From Nissolia schottii (taxonomy: Eukaryota > Streptophyta > Magnoliopsida > Fabales > Fabaceae): a stretch of 64,000 bases of DNA. This document shows, piece by piece, positions 39,077-51,814 of the stretch. Where the stretch lies: the NCBI GenBank assembly GCA_003254905.1, contig QANU01077392.1:340313-404312 (forward strand), written 5' to 3'. A program made the translations under genes and the position numbers. The notes under the pieces are model-generated. The model saw only the letters and a list, made by a program, of their open reading frames with translations. It made no database searches and was not told the origin of the DNA. Numbering within the stretch: the stretch's first letter is position 1; every line of letters begins with the position of its first letter.

Positions 39077-41622
39077 AATTTGCTCATAGCTTCGTATACA
39101 CTTTTTTGTCTCTACTACTGTATAGTGCAAAAAAAAGAAAAGAAAATATAACTGTCTTTTTTTTATTTCTTATAATTATTTTATGAATTTTTTGTATAGT
39201 GACTCTCATTGCAAAATAAAAAATAAAATAATTTTAATTATAATTATTAAAAAATTAACATGAGGTCATTTTTATAATTAAAAACTAAGGACTAACGAAG
39301 GTTCAAAACATACTTAAAACCAAGTTAGCTATCATATTAGAAAAATCAATATCTAACATTACTTTCTTTAATCCTCTTTTGAATGGTGTTTCAAGTGTGA
39401 AAAGGGGACGGTGGAGTTGGAACAGGGAACAAGAGATCCACGATGATATCAAATGGGATTGGATCCGATAGAAAAAGGCTAGCTCTCCGTAATGTGGCGA
39501 AATATAGTTCTAATCTGACTTAAACATAATTGTCTTTCATAAAAGATACTTATGAAGCAAACAAAATAAAAAAGAAAAGAATATGAGGCTCTGCCTCTGA
39601 GAACTTGTACCATTATAAAAATTTGGGTACTAAAAAAAAAAACTTAGTACTAATAATAAAAGCACTCACTCTTAATTTTATGTCACGAGTCGTTGAAAAT
39701 CATCTCACTCATTTCTTAATTCCTTATTCAAACAAGCTAGCCCTTGCATAAGATGATACAAGAACACCAAATAATTTACTAAACAAAAAAGATGAATTTA
39801 TAGAATGTGTGAAACATTATGTCAACTTACACACTATTTATTATTGAATGGGGTGGGATGAAATGTAAGATTAATTGAAATCTTGTTTATTAGTGAATGA
39901 GATATGGGTCAAAATAGTAACTTTATATAAAATGAATACAACAAATTGATACAAGACGAGGGAAGTTATATGAAAGAACCTTCTTCGGCAGAGACCAAAC
40001 AGCTCATAAGAACATCTCCCTAGTTAACTTTTTCTACAATTTCCTGCAAGCCATATATTATGATAAGATACATTTTGTTTAGTTGGTTCTCCCCTAAGCT
40101 GTAAATAAGAAATAATTGGAATTGTGACGAAATGTACCATAGAAGGATATGATTATAGGGCAGTGTCCACCACTTGATCTATACAATTACCAAATCAGCT
40201 GAAATATATACAGATCATGCACTCATCATGATAGGCTGACACGTGTGAATGGAATGGAGTTTGTCATTGACAAAAATAAAGAACACAATTATTAAGACAG
40301 AATATGAATACAAAGACACAGGGACAAAAACATAAAACATGTGAGAATAAGTTAGTTTTATATTTTGTTTGGTGGCAATGTGCAAGATATACTTATTTGT
40401 ATCTATTTCTTGTTTAGTTTAATAGAAACAAGATTTAAAATTCATTTCAAATGACTTAAAATACTCTTATTATATTAATTTAATAGAAAAAACACATTAT
40501 CCTAATTTAAAAGGTTATGTTCCCGTGTCTCAATAAAATGAAAGGTATAAAAAATACACAAATTTTTTATTTTGAGATAAATTTTTGTGTCTACCTCAAT
40601 AAACAAACAAAATTTTTGTTTATATGTTGTAGTAAACATACGTTGCCTTATTATTTACCAAGTTTCCACAGTATTATCACATATTGTTACTAACAAATAT
40701 CTAAGCGACAACTACAAGTGACAGAACATGTTACAACCAGCTTTTGCATATGATCTTGTAGAAATTAAGATGTAATAACACATGCCCCCCCATGCCTTGA
40801 TTTCTGCAGGGAAAGCCCGCCATTATAATTATGTGCCTAACAATGACATTAGTGTTACAAATGGGGTGCTTTTTGGTCCAATTTGTTATCTATTAATAGC
40901 TTAATTTTTTTGAAGAATTGATTCTTGATACAATTTATCAACTGGCTTCAGAAATTTAATTTATTTACTAGATTTGACCTCCATGTAAACTATTTTTCAG
41001 AAACCAATTGAATGGTCCTTTCGAAAATTCATCAAGGTTTTATGAATTAAATCGTGGAAATATTTTTGACTGATTAAAGAAAGGGGTGTTAATATATGTG
41101 ATATGCGGTGTCAGTTGATTGTCACCCACTTTTGAGCATAGTGCAACAAGATGTCATCATAGCATATAGGAAGAACACATTTCAGTCACTTACCTTGAAC
41201 CATATTCTCAGGGATAGAAACTATCTTGCTGATTACTAACTTATTTATGTATAGTAGGGTTGATTCCAAACTCAAAAGTCAAAACTATACACGTGCTAAA
41301 ACGTTTGCTTTGGAACAAAATGTGTGATAATTTTTCTGCAAATTCGATATTCATACGCAATTTCTGCATATTCTCTCCTTTTGCTTCTGAAAGGAGAGGG
41401 AAAAACGAAGCAAATAATGAGAAATTTTCATTATTCTCGTTCTTGACCATATTCTTCATTGAAATGTTTGATTTAAAAAATAATAAAATAAAAATAAGAT
41501 AATAAGTGAAAAAAAAATGTTGCAATAAAGAGATTTGTTTAAAAATAATAGAGTTAATAATCAAATTGATTCTTGGAAATTAATATCCTCAGTGCCTAAG
41601 TTGATCTCTAAAATTTTTTTAA
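39077..41622. other. Intergenic, no gene seen
   Basis: AT-rich sequence up to the assembly gap, with no supported coding region, RNA gene or clear repeat. Confidence 0.55.
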
Positions 41623-42289
41623 NNNNNNNNNNNNNNNNNNNNNNNNNNNNNNNNNNNNNNNNNNNNNNNNNNNNNNNNNNNNNNNNNNNNNNNNNNNNNN
41701 NNNNNNNNNNNNNNNNNNNNNNNNNNNNNNNNNNNNNNNNNNNNNNNNNNNNNNNNNNNNNNNNNNNNNNNNNNNNNNNNNNNNNNNNNNNNNNNNNNNN
41801 NNNNNNNNNNNNNNNNNNNNNNNNNNNNNNNNNNNNNNNNNNNNNNNNNNNNNNNNNNNNNNNNNNNNNNNNNNNNNNNNNNNNNNNNNNNNNNNNNNNN
41901 NNNNNNNNNNNNNNNNNNNNNNNNNNNNNNNNNNNNNNNNNNNNNNNNNNNNNNNNNNNNNNNNNNNNNNNNNNNNNNNNNNNNNNNNNNNNNNNNNNNN
42001 NNNNNNNNNNNNNNNNNNNNNNNNNNNNNNNNNNNNNNNNNNNNNNNNNNNNNNNNNNNNNNNNNNNNNNNNNNNNNNNNNNNNNNNNNNNNNNNNNNNN
42101 NNNNNNNNNNNNNNNNNNNNNNNNNNNNNNNNNNNNNNNNNNNNNNNNNNNNNNNNNNNNNNNNNNNNNNNNNNNNNNNNNNNNNNNNNNNNNNNNNNNN
42201 NNNNNNNNNNNNNNNNNNNNNNNNNNNNNNNNNNNNNNNNNNNNNNNNNNNNNNNNNNNNNNNNNNNNNNNNNNNNNNNNNNNNNNNNN
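41623..42289. other. Assembly gap (667 N)
   Basis: A run of N followed directly by eleven C and then nine or ten A, a homopolymer junction typical of a gap edge. Open frames crossing it are meaningless. Confidence 0.99.
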
Positions 42290-42310
42290 CCCCCCCCCCC
42301 AAAAAAAAAA

Positions 42311-44278
42311 CGATGTCCTACTATGCAACTTGAAGCTTTTATCTCTCAATCTATTTGGAGATGGTGACAACCTAAATGCATAACTTTGGGACATCTATAC
42401 TTGCAAAAATGTGGTTGTGTATTTTGGTAGGCTCCACCATGATGAACTTCACACATTTATAAGTGTGGTTATTCATTTTTATTGACACACTATTTTTTAT
42501 CATTTATTTAACTTTAACCATTTTCTTTCTTGTTACTATTCCTAACCACCCTCTCAAATATATTTTAAATGTTGAAGGCCGTAAAATATAAGTCAAATGC
42601 GATAAATTAAATTTTTTTCTCACAATTTTTTTTTCATGAAACATAATCTTTTAACTTGATTGTGATAAATTCCATTCAGGTTTGATCGAAAATAAGACTC
42701 AAGGACCAAAATGCTCATTTTAAAAAGTTTGAGTTTTATTGTACATTTTTAAGTTTGAGAATTAAAGTCTAAATGACTTTAAAGTTGAAAGGGGTAAATT
42801 AAAGTTTTTTTAAAAAAAATCTAGTTATGGGCTTCGAAAAGGGTGAAACAATTAGAGATGCAATCAAATAGTAAACTTTTCCTAAAATAGGCTGTCTCAG
42901 CTGTTTGGTAGCAGGTTTTTTTTCTTGTTATGACTTTTTGGTTGCCCTCATTTTCTGACCATTCACGTTCCCACCTTGTTTTGGTTCAATTGGGTAGCTT
43001 TCCATTTCTGATCGATGCATATCTCTACCCCATTTTAGCTCTACTTGAGTATGAAAAATCGTTTTTTCCTCACCACATGTAGAGGGTTGACTTACACCTT
43101 ATTCATTATGAAATGAAATTTCATTAAGTGTTAACTCAATTAAAATCTCATCTAATAAAATATATATATATATAATTAATTAATGTGAATTAATACAATA
43201 TTTTGCATTTCATAAGTAAGAATAACACAATTGGGTCTCTTTGCAATGTAAACGGGAATTTCCTTGCAGATTGTAATTCATGTGGATGTGTTTTAAAATT
43301 AAATAAATAATTTAAAAATTATTGTATGAGCAAAAGCTTAATATCTTATCTTTAAGTATATTCACAATAAAAGCAAGTTTTATCAACTTTATCTAATATG
43401 CATTTATTCATTTGTGGATCACGCTCACTTTATTACGAGTATATAAGTGATAGACTTATGTAAATTCCAGATTTTTTCAATAATTTATATACAATGATAG
43501 TACAATCTCAGGTCAATTTTAAGAGACTACGAGAAATACTTGTATATTTATAGAACATATTTAATGCGTGTTTTAACTGTATAAGTACTATTCACCATTG
43601 ATTTCTAATTTTATATATACACATATATATATATATTAAGTATTCTAAATTCAAATTAAAGTTTATAATATTTATAGAACATGCATGTTTAACTTGTTTC
43701 ATCGTCATAAAAATATTTCTCTTGGATGAGATGTATGATAGTGTTCCTATGAGTGCTAAAACTATATGACCATTATTACATCCTTTACAATGACTTGAAA
43801 AACCCTCCCAACAAGCCCCACTCAATTCTAAGTGGTTTCATAAAATGTTTTGTTTTCATTTCATATTTTAAATGTTCTCATCCTTTATTACATCTTATTT
43901 TTATTTTTATTTTATTTATTGTTTTCAAAAAATGTTATTTTTATTGTTTCTTTATAAAATTCTAAAAATAGTAAACATAATTATTTTTCATATTTTTAAG
44001 TTTAAAAACATGATTGATAGGGCAAATATATGAATTAGTGGCCATGTCTCTCAGTCTCTCATTATCAACTAAAACTTAAATATTATATACTTTGTAAATG
44101 AATATAACACAGGCTTTTTCTACCGTGTACTCCTCCCAAGTCACTAAGTTTGATTTTGCTAATTAGTAAAACGTTTTGCTAATGGGAAATAATAATAAAA
44201 TTTAAGGATACTTTTAGTTATGCAGTAAGGGGCAAAAAATATTCTCTCTTCAATTTTTAATTTTTTTTTCTCTCTAAC
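42311..44278. other. Intergenic, no gene seen
   Basis: AT-rich, with short (TA)n runs near 43160 and 43620. Nothing coding is supported. Confidence 0.55.
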
Positions 44279-44422
44279 TTTTCTATCGTATCATTTTTTA
44301 AGTTACATGCCCGGTATCCAAGGCTTAGCGTACACAAGGTCTCGAACTCGGAACCTTGCTTAAGCGATGCCAAGCCGCTTACCACTTGGACCAACCCCTG
44401 TTGGTTTTTCTATCGTATCATT
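44279..44422 (-). mobile_element. tRNA-derived SINE with 17-bp target duplication
   Basis: The body (44296-44405) on the minus strand begins with a tRNA-like head: TTGGTCCAAGTGGTAAGCGG fits the Pol III A box and GAGTTCGAGACC the B box. It ends in GTAACTTAAAAAA, a short A tail. It is bracketed by a perfect 17-bp direct repeat TTTTCTATCGTATCATT (44279-44295 and 44406-44422). This combination is diagnostic of a retroposed SINE. At about 110 bp it is short for the class. Confidence 0.9.
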
Positions 44423-45953
44423 GATGGGTGAGAATTCATATATAAACTTTGAGGGATATTTTCTTCTTCTCTCTCTCTATCTCTCTAAAAATTTTAATAT
44501 TCTCTCTCCAATTTTTTTATCAATATTATTAATTGAGTGTGAATTCATATATAAAACTTGAGAAATTTTCATTTAAAGAGTGAGAATTTTCAATTCCAAA
44601 AATAATTGAATACGTGCTCAAGTATAACTTTGACTAAAGTGAAAATTCATATACATATAAAATTTGAGAATTTTCAAATTAACAAGTGATGACATACTCA
44701 AAGAATTACTTGAATACAAGTTTACAAGTTCACGTACCGGCTGCAAATTTATTTATAAAATCCTCATGAAACTATAAATCAACATCTTAGGGTTAAATAT
44801 GTTTTTAATTTTTTTTAAAAATTATAATTTTTGTTTTATTTTTAAAAAAATTAAAAATAATTACTAACTTTTTTTTTTAGAATTTAGTTCATGTCATCAA
44901 GTTGAGTTATTAATTGTTATCATAATTGTTAACTTGGACACGTGTAATGTCACCCGAAAAGTCACGTGACACTTTTATGTGGACATGCGATCTGTCACGT
45001 TGTCTTTTTAACATTTATCCCAATTTTCCAAGCAGTTAGATGCTCTCATTCTCAACACAACAGTCGTACCTGGACATCAAGTGTTACCTGGACATCAAGT
45101 GACCATTTTCTCCCAAGCATTTGGCGACAACCTGCAATAATGGGAACACGTCCAAGCACTTTTCAAAACCCTCATTAGTCTAATTTGGATTTATAAAATA
45201 AAAACTTTAGGTAGTGCTTGAATAATAGAAAGCTTGAGTAATCAACACATATCGCCTACCTTTTATAGCCGATCCACAATATCTGAACGCCACCCATTTT
45301 CAATGATTTGGAGGCATATAACATGAAGAAATTCTTGAAGTAGAAAGGAGAAAAGTTTTGCTCGGTTTTATTCATGATTTAATATGTTATTTTTTAATTT
45401 CACTATTTTTTTTTTATAAAATAGCTGAAATATTAAACAATGAATGAGACAAAGATCTTTTTTAAGTTTAGCGGTTAAAGTGAAAGATCTCAATATTAAA
45501 TCAATAAAGTGAAAATGAATGTCATTTTTTATTTCATTGATTCAAATATGAGATCGCTTAATTTTTCTTTTAAAATAAATAAAATATAACAATTTTCTTT
45601 GCTACTCTAAAAACACATTGAAATTATTTGAAAACATTTTGAATAAAAAGATTGATTAAATTCAAGTGAGTCATACTAAAGATGTTATTAAATAATTAAA
45701 TAGATAATCCTAGCCATCTAATTTAAATCTTAACCACTTAATTTGTCATCTTTTGCTTTACCTCATGAACATGTAACGTCAGCCAAATTTCACTGTTCTT
45801 AATGAGGCTTGAGTCATCTTATCCAAGTTGCTCTTTGCATTTTGCAAGTCGCAAAATTACAAGAAGAGATAGAAACAAATTTGACTGAAGATGTCAAAAT
45901 ACAACATCACAGAGCACCAAGTTCCTGGATCATATTGACTCTGCCTCACCTTT
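44423..45953. other. Intergenic, upstream of the permease gene
   Basis: AT-rich DNA without a supported gene. It would contain the upstream regulatory region of the permease. Confidence 0.5.
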
Positions 45954-45960
45954 TATATAT
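45954..45960 (+). promoter_or_regulatory. Candidate TATA box of the permease gene
   Basis: TATATAT about 106 bp upstream of the ATG at 46066, in a pyrimidine-rich context. It would give a leader of roughly 80 bases. Confidence 0.5.
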
Positions 45961-46065
45961 GCAGTCCATGCTTCATTTTTGGCTTCATTATTAGACTTGC
46001 ACGCATTTTCTTGTTCATTTGTTAGATACTTAGATTAGAGGGCCTCATAGAGGAGCAGAGGGAAG

Positions 46066-49000
46066 ATGGGTACGCTGCTTCCAACCTCAACAACAGTTCA
46101 TGAAACATCAGAGAATCCGAATGGTTTGCAACAACTTCACAACCAAAAGGATGTCGATGCTGGCGCTCTCTTTGTCCTCAAATCAAAAGGTATTTTGATT
46201 ATGTATTTGTTTCTTTCTATTTGAGACTCTTTTAACTCATTTCTTTGTAAAATTATGAAAAATAGATAGTACATTGGAAAACAGAACTTTAAACATGAAA
46301 TACAAATAGAAATTCAACCGAAGCTTCCAATCACCTAAGTTTTTCAAAACTAAGCTCAAAGTTTTTGACATATATATGTACAGTGAGGCACGTGCACCCA
46401 AGAAATGAAATTGCTCTAACATGTATAAATATAGATCAGAACAAAAAAAAAAATTCTTGCTCTTTCATCATCTAAGAATTTTATCTTGATTGTTGAATGT
46501 TCTCATTTCTGACTATAGATGAGCAGAAAAGTTGATGAATTTTTTGGCTTTGATTATCTGCCATGTTCTAATAATTGGAGCACATGGAATGGGCAGAAAA
46601 AATAAAAGGGTATTGTTTCCTAGATTAAAAAATTGACTATTATGTAATATATGACCTTTTTTTTGGCTGAATTGTAGGATCATGGATACATTGTGGTTAC
46701 CACTTGACAACATCAATTGTTGCTCCACCACTCCTAAGTCTTCCATATGCGTTCACATTCCTTGGATGGACGGCTGGGATTGCTTGCTTGGTGATTGGGG
46801 CACTGTTGACATTCTATTCCTACAATTTAATATCTCTGGTTCTTGAGCACCATGCCCAGTTGGGTAATCGCCAGCTACGATTTAGAGACATGGCTAGCCA
46901 CATTTTAGGTATCTCACTCACTCTTCAACCTTCTCTGCTTCCTTACTGATTTTCCACTTATGCAAATTATATTAATTGCAATGAAGTTTGAACTTACATC
47001 ATACATATTATTCAAACCCTTTATCATTAGACTAATCCTAATAGTTTAAATATGATTTTATGTCTAAGTAGCCTTTAAAAATTGGCATCTTTCCTTAATT
47101 TGATAACTTGAATCTTATCATATGCTGTTTACAAAATTGAACATAAAAATATATCAATTTTGAGCTAATTATACTGGTTTAAATATTTTTAAGTTTTAGT
47201 ATAATTACAAACATTTACTAAAATTTGTACGAGATATTATTGGATAAAAAATTACAAAATTATACTAAAAATCAATTTTCATTTTCGTTTTAAAGAACAC
47301 GCATAAAAAAAAAAAGATAATGTAATTTAGCTCAAAACTTGTAAAGTATACAATATTATAAAAATGATTCTACAAAATAACTACCTTAGTTTCCAACACT
47401 TTATTTTCATTTCATCTTTATGCAACTTTCAATAAATAACTATTTATATTTTTTCACTCAAATTATTTTATTCTACTTTCTAAAGTAATTTTAAATTAAT
47501 AAACTATCTTACTATCAGACCCGCTATCATTTATAAAAATGTAGAATCCTGCTACACGTACATTAAAAAATATAGATCATACATACACCCTATATTTATA
47601 TGCATAAAATTTGTGTTTTAATGCATGTAATGTTTGTGCACTTAATTGAGTATAATTGAGAATATCATCTATAAGTTTATAATGTTTGTACACTTATAAA
47701 AATAAAATTTATGCATTATTAATGATATATGTATGAGTGTATAAAATTTGGTTTACATGTAATATTTTTAAAAAATGTAACAACCTCATGTGATAAGAGA
47801 TGACGTGAGCGAGGCGTGGAAGCAAACTCCCCCAAAAATGTAGTCAAACAGCATATTTAGAAGGAAAATTCAGACATATCATTCGGTGCATCCGTTGTTG
47901 ATTGTTGACCATTATTACATATATAAAAAGTTCTTCGATGCTTATCAGTCCTCGTGTACTTCCTAGTTGAGTATTGATATTATTATTTTCTACTTATAGC
48001 ACATTTGGTTTTCAATTTTTCATACAATATGACGTTTTAAAATGAGAAATTTTTAATTCTAGATGTTTGCACATAAAAAAAAACAAAAATGCTAATATTA
48101 GTCAATAGAGTCTACCATGATCTAGAAATTCAGAGCTAATGTGATACTAATCATGTTGGCAGGTCCAAGATGGGGTCGGTATTTTGTGGGGCCCATTCAA
48201 TTTGCAGTATGCTATGGTGCGGTTGTGGCTTGTACTCTTTTGGGTGGACAATGCATGAAGGTCGTTATCTTCAAATGTTGTTTCATTTACACACATTTGA
48301 TAGAATCAAACATTTTGAACCTCCACCTTGTTCTTACCCTTTTTAGCCTTCAATTTAACTGCAGGCAATTTACATTCTGTCAAGCCCAAATGGGACAATG
48401 AAGCTTTATGAGTTTGTAATCATATTTGGATGCTTAATGCTGATCTTGGCTCAAATCCCATCTTTCCACTCATTGAGGCACATCAATCTAGTATCTTTGG
48501 TTCTTTGCTTAGCCTATAGTGCCTGTGCTACTGCTGCTTCCATATACATTGGTATATGTTTGCTTAATCTCCTTTTTTTTTCTTCTTTTGTTAAACTTAT
48601 TAAGTAATAAAAAAGAAATGTTACTTATGCATAGTGTATTATATAGACATTCGAATCAACATGTGTTAATCGCAATTTAAATAAATATGAATTTTAGTTA
48701 TGTAAGTATTGAACGTGATGATAATTCATAATGTAAATTTGACACTTACATGACTTAAATTTCTTACATTTAAACTGCAATCACTTTATATTGACTTGTG
48801 TGTCTAAATTTTAGAGTTTAGGATTTAATATTTAAGATTTTTTATATTGTCATTCAATTAAATTATTTTATACGCTGACTTTTTTAAGTTGTATAATTTT
48901 TACATATGTGATAAAAATTTAATTAAATAACAGTATAAAAGTTTTATATGATCGGTGAATAGTAATTAAACTCTTAAAGTAATTAATTAGCACTTTATGC

Positions 49001-50629
49001 TTGGCAATTGAATTTTGGCCTGGCCTTTTACCAAAAAATTCATGCAGGAGACTCGTCAAAAGGGCCAGAAAAGGACTACTCTTTGAAAGGTGACACAGAG
49101 GATCGCTTGTTTGGGATCTTCAATGCTGTTGCCATCATTGCCACCACTTATGGAAATGGAATAATTCCAGAAATTCAGGTTTAGATTGATTCAACAGTTT
49201 CATGCTCAAATAAGCCACCAAAAATTGTTCATTTCATTAACAATTGCTTATTGCACTTAATTTCTTGGGACACAGGCAACATTGGCACCACCAGTGAAAG
49301 GGAAGATGTTCAAGGCACTAAGTGTTTGTTACACTGTGCTTACTGTCACTTTCTTTAGTGTGGCTGTATCTGGCTATTGGGCATTTGGCAACCAGTCTGA
49401 AGGACTTATTTTAAGCAATTTTGTGGATAATGGGAAGGCTTTGGTGCCAAAGTGGTTTATTTATATGACCAATGTCTTCACCATATCACAACTATCTGCA
49501 GTTGGTGTGGTAAGTAACGCACTATGTCTGACAGATTTCTATTTTCAATCTTTTGTTTCCATTAAAAAGTAATCAGAAAACAAACAAAAAGTATTATAGT
49601 ATATTTGGTTTGTGTTTCGTTTTCTTGTTTTCAATTTAATTTTTAAAATTTTGTAAAAGAAATAGTGAAAATTATGAAATTAAATTAAGAAACGAGATTT
49701 TTTTATTTTCATTATTTTCTTTAAAAAAATCTGAAAAATAAAAGCAATTTAAAAAAAAATGATAACAGGAAATGGAAATAAAATCCAAACAAACCCTAAA
49801 GTAACACAAGAATGACGGAGACAATTCGACAGGAAGAGCAACTCTAACCTAGAGACTCCATGCGTCCTTCTTCCTGACACAAACTTAACCATTGGAGGCG
49901 GGACCGTGCCTTTGTTGGGGGACTAGGCATGAGTCTCAACCAACGAGGTCTTGCCAAGTGTTATGTGTCAGTGTTATGTGAGATCATAGTAGAAACCATA
50001 TTTTTCCATGGGAGAGAAGAGAAACACTCTTAATCCTCATTTACTTTTTATGCCACAAAATTAACATAAATATCCTTTTAACATTGGTGGGACCAAAAGA
50101 ATAACCAAAATTAGTCACATCATTCGAGGTGCTCCAAAGACGGACACATCTTTCTGCCTATTAATATCTTTGTCCCTAAAGCAAAGGCTACCTTGATTAC
50201 TTGAATCTTGAATAAGCAAATATTGAATCTTAACATTATTTGGTGCAGGTCTATTTGCAACCTACAAACGAAGTGCTAGAGCATACATTTGGGGACCCAA
50301 AAAGCCCTGAATTCTCCACCCGCAACGTAATCCCCAGGGTGATTTCTCGGTCACTAGCAATCACAATTGCAACCACAATAGCAGCCATGCTTCCATTCTT
50401 TGGAGACATAAACTCACTCATAGGAGCTTTTGGCTTCATACCACTTGACTTCATTTTGCCCGTGGTTTTCTTCAATTTGACATTTAAGCCATCCAAACGC
50501 AGCACTATTTTTTGGTTGAACGTGACCATTGCTGTGGCTTTCTCAGCGTTGGGAGCTATAGCAGCTGTTGCGGCGGTTAGACAGATTGCTCTTGATGCAA
50601 AAAATTACCGATTATTTGCTAATGTATGA
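46066..50629 (+). CDS. GAT1: AAAP-family permease, GABA transporter 1-like
   Basis: Membrane amino acid/auxin permease family protein, likely a proton-coupled importer of GABA or related amino acids at the plasma membrane. Seven exons: 46066-46189, 46678-46908, 48163-48260, 48365-48551, 49048-49178, 49276-49509 and 50249-50629. All are GT/AG and phase-compatible, giving 461 residues. After a hydrophilic N-terminus (MGTLLPTSTTVHE), the GSWIHCGYHLTTSIVAPPLL motif opens a set of about ten or eleven hydrophobic spans, including LSLPYAFTFLGW, GNGIIPEIQATLAPPVKGKM and a final span before the tail NYRLFANV. These are features of the GAT1 subgroup rather than LHT or AAP. The ATG is the first in the leader after the candidate TATA box. 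Substrate is inferred from the family only. Confidence 0.93.
47550..47764 (-). mobile_element. MITE, copy 2, in permease intron 2
   Basis: Its reverse complement aligns along its length with 12016-12230, sharing segments such as AAGTGCACAAACATTACATG. The left end TGCTACACGTACATTAAAAA matches the family terminus. Confidence 0.65.
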
Positions 50630-51814
50630 CCAAATATATATACTTGTGTATGTCAAGTGATGTATCATGTATTCATGTATAAGTTCATATAATGTTTGAA
50701 TGTTCTTTTATAGAATGTATGGTCTATTATTTTAATTTATGGTGCCGCTTCAAATTATTGAAAAGATGTCTAATTAATAACAACGACTAAGTTTTGTCCT
50801 ATTATGTGCGGTTGGCAACACTACCAAAACAATATAAGTGAGACTCATGTGACAAAAAAGACAGACACACTAGAGATAAAAAAAAGTTTGTATAAGATAG
50901 AGACAACAATGCTTAGAATTATATTTATATTACGACAATTTTTAAGTTAATTTTTGTACCTTCAAAAAAGGACACAAGAAACATGTCTTTACTGTTTCAC
51001 TATCTTTGTCATTTCTGTCACACGATAAGAACTAAACACTACGAAATTTTAGCATATGTGACAAAGGACACAGGAATATTCGATAAACAAGCTGGAGAAA
51101 ATGTTAAGAATTCAAGTAGATGCACTAGTAAGAGAGACAGATTCTTAGGAGCTCTTGGACCAAGAGTTTTTTCGTGCTATTTTCTATTGGATGTCTCACA
51201 CATTAATAATATGGATTACAATGCCAATGTGTGCAACGTCTAATAAAGCAGAGAAAGGAAAATCACTCCCTCCCGTAACACCTAAGAATTTTTGCTTGTA
51301 AAAACCAAGAGGCATACTCATTTTCCCAAAACACGACCATTAATGTTACACCAAACAGTACGGAGAAATTCCTTTAACAAAAACAAGGAGGCCTCAATAG
51401 TTTGAGACGAACAAAACAAAACCAAATTACACCATCTGCAGTTATACCACATAACACTAACAAGTTCACATAACTCCAACAAGTTCTCTGCCATCTATTA
51501 AAAAACACTAAATAAGCAAACCTTTTCAAAGTCTGACACTAGAAAACTAAAAAAAGTTACATGTTATCTGGACACACATATTTAGTGTGTCCACGTACAA
51601 TGGGACCTTCTCTTGTAAACAGTAGAATATTTCACGTTGATAAGCAGAGAATTAAAGAAATTGCAGTTGACAATACTATCAATTACAGTCTCAGTTTTCC
51701 TGATTCCTTGCTGCTCAGCGTGAAACCCCCCCTGTTGTACACACAAGAGTCCCGTGTGTCGAAGAACACACTAAACGAGTATGTACAAATAAAATTACCC
51801 GAATGCAGATCATT
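50630..51814. other. Convergent intergenic region
   Basis: Lies between the 3' ends of the permease (+) and AHL (-) genes, so it holds both 3' UTRs. No other gene is supported. Confidence 0.6.

Noticed and set aside
41535..42394. Long open frames crossing the N run
   Set aside because: They are open only because the bases are unknown.
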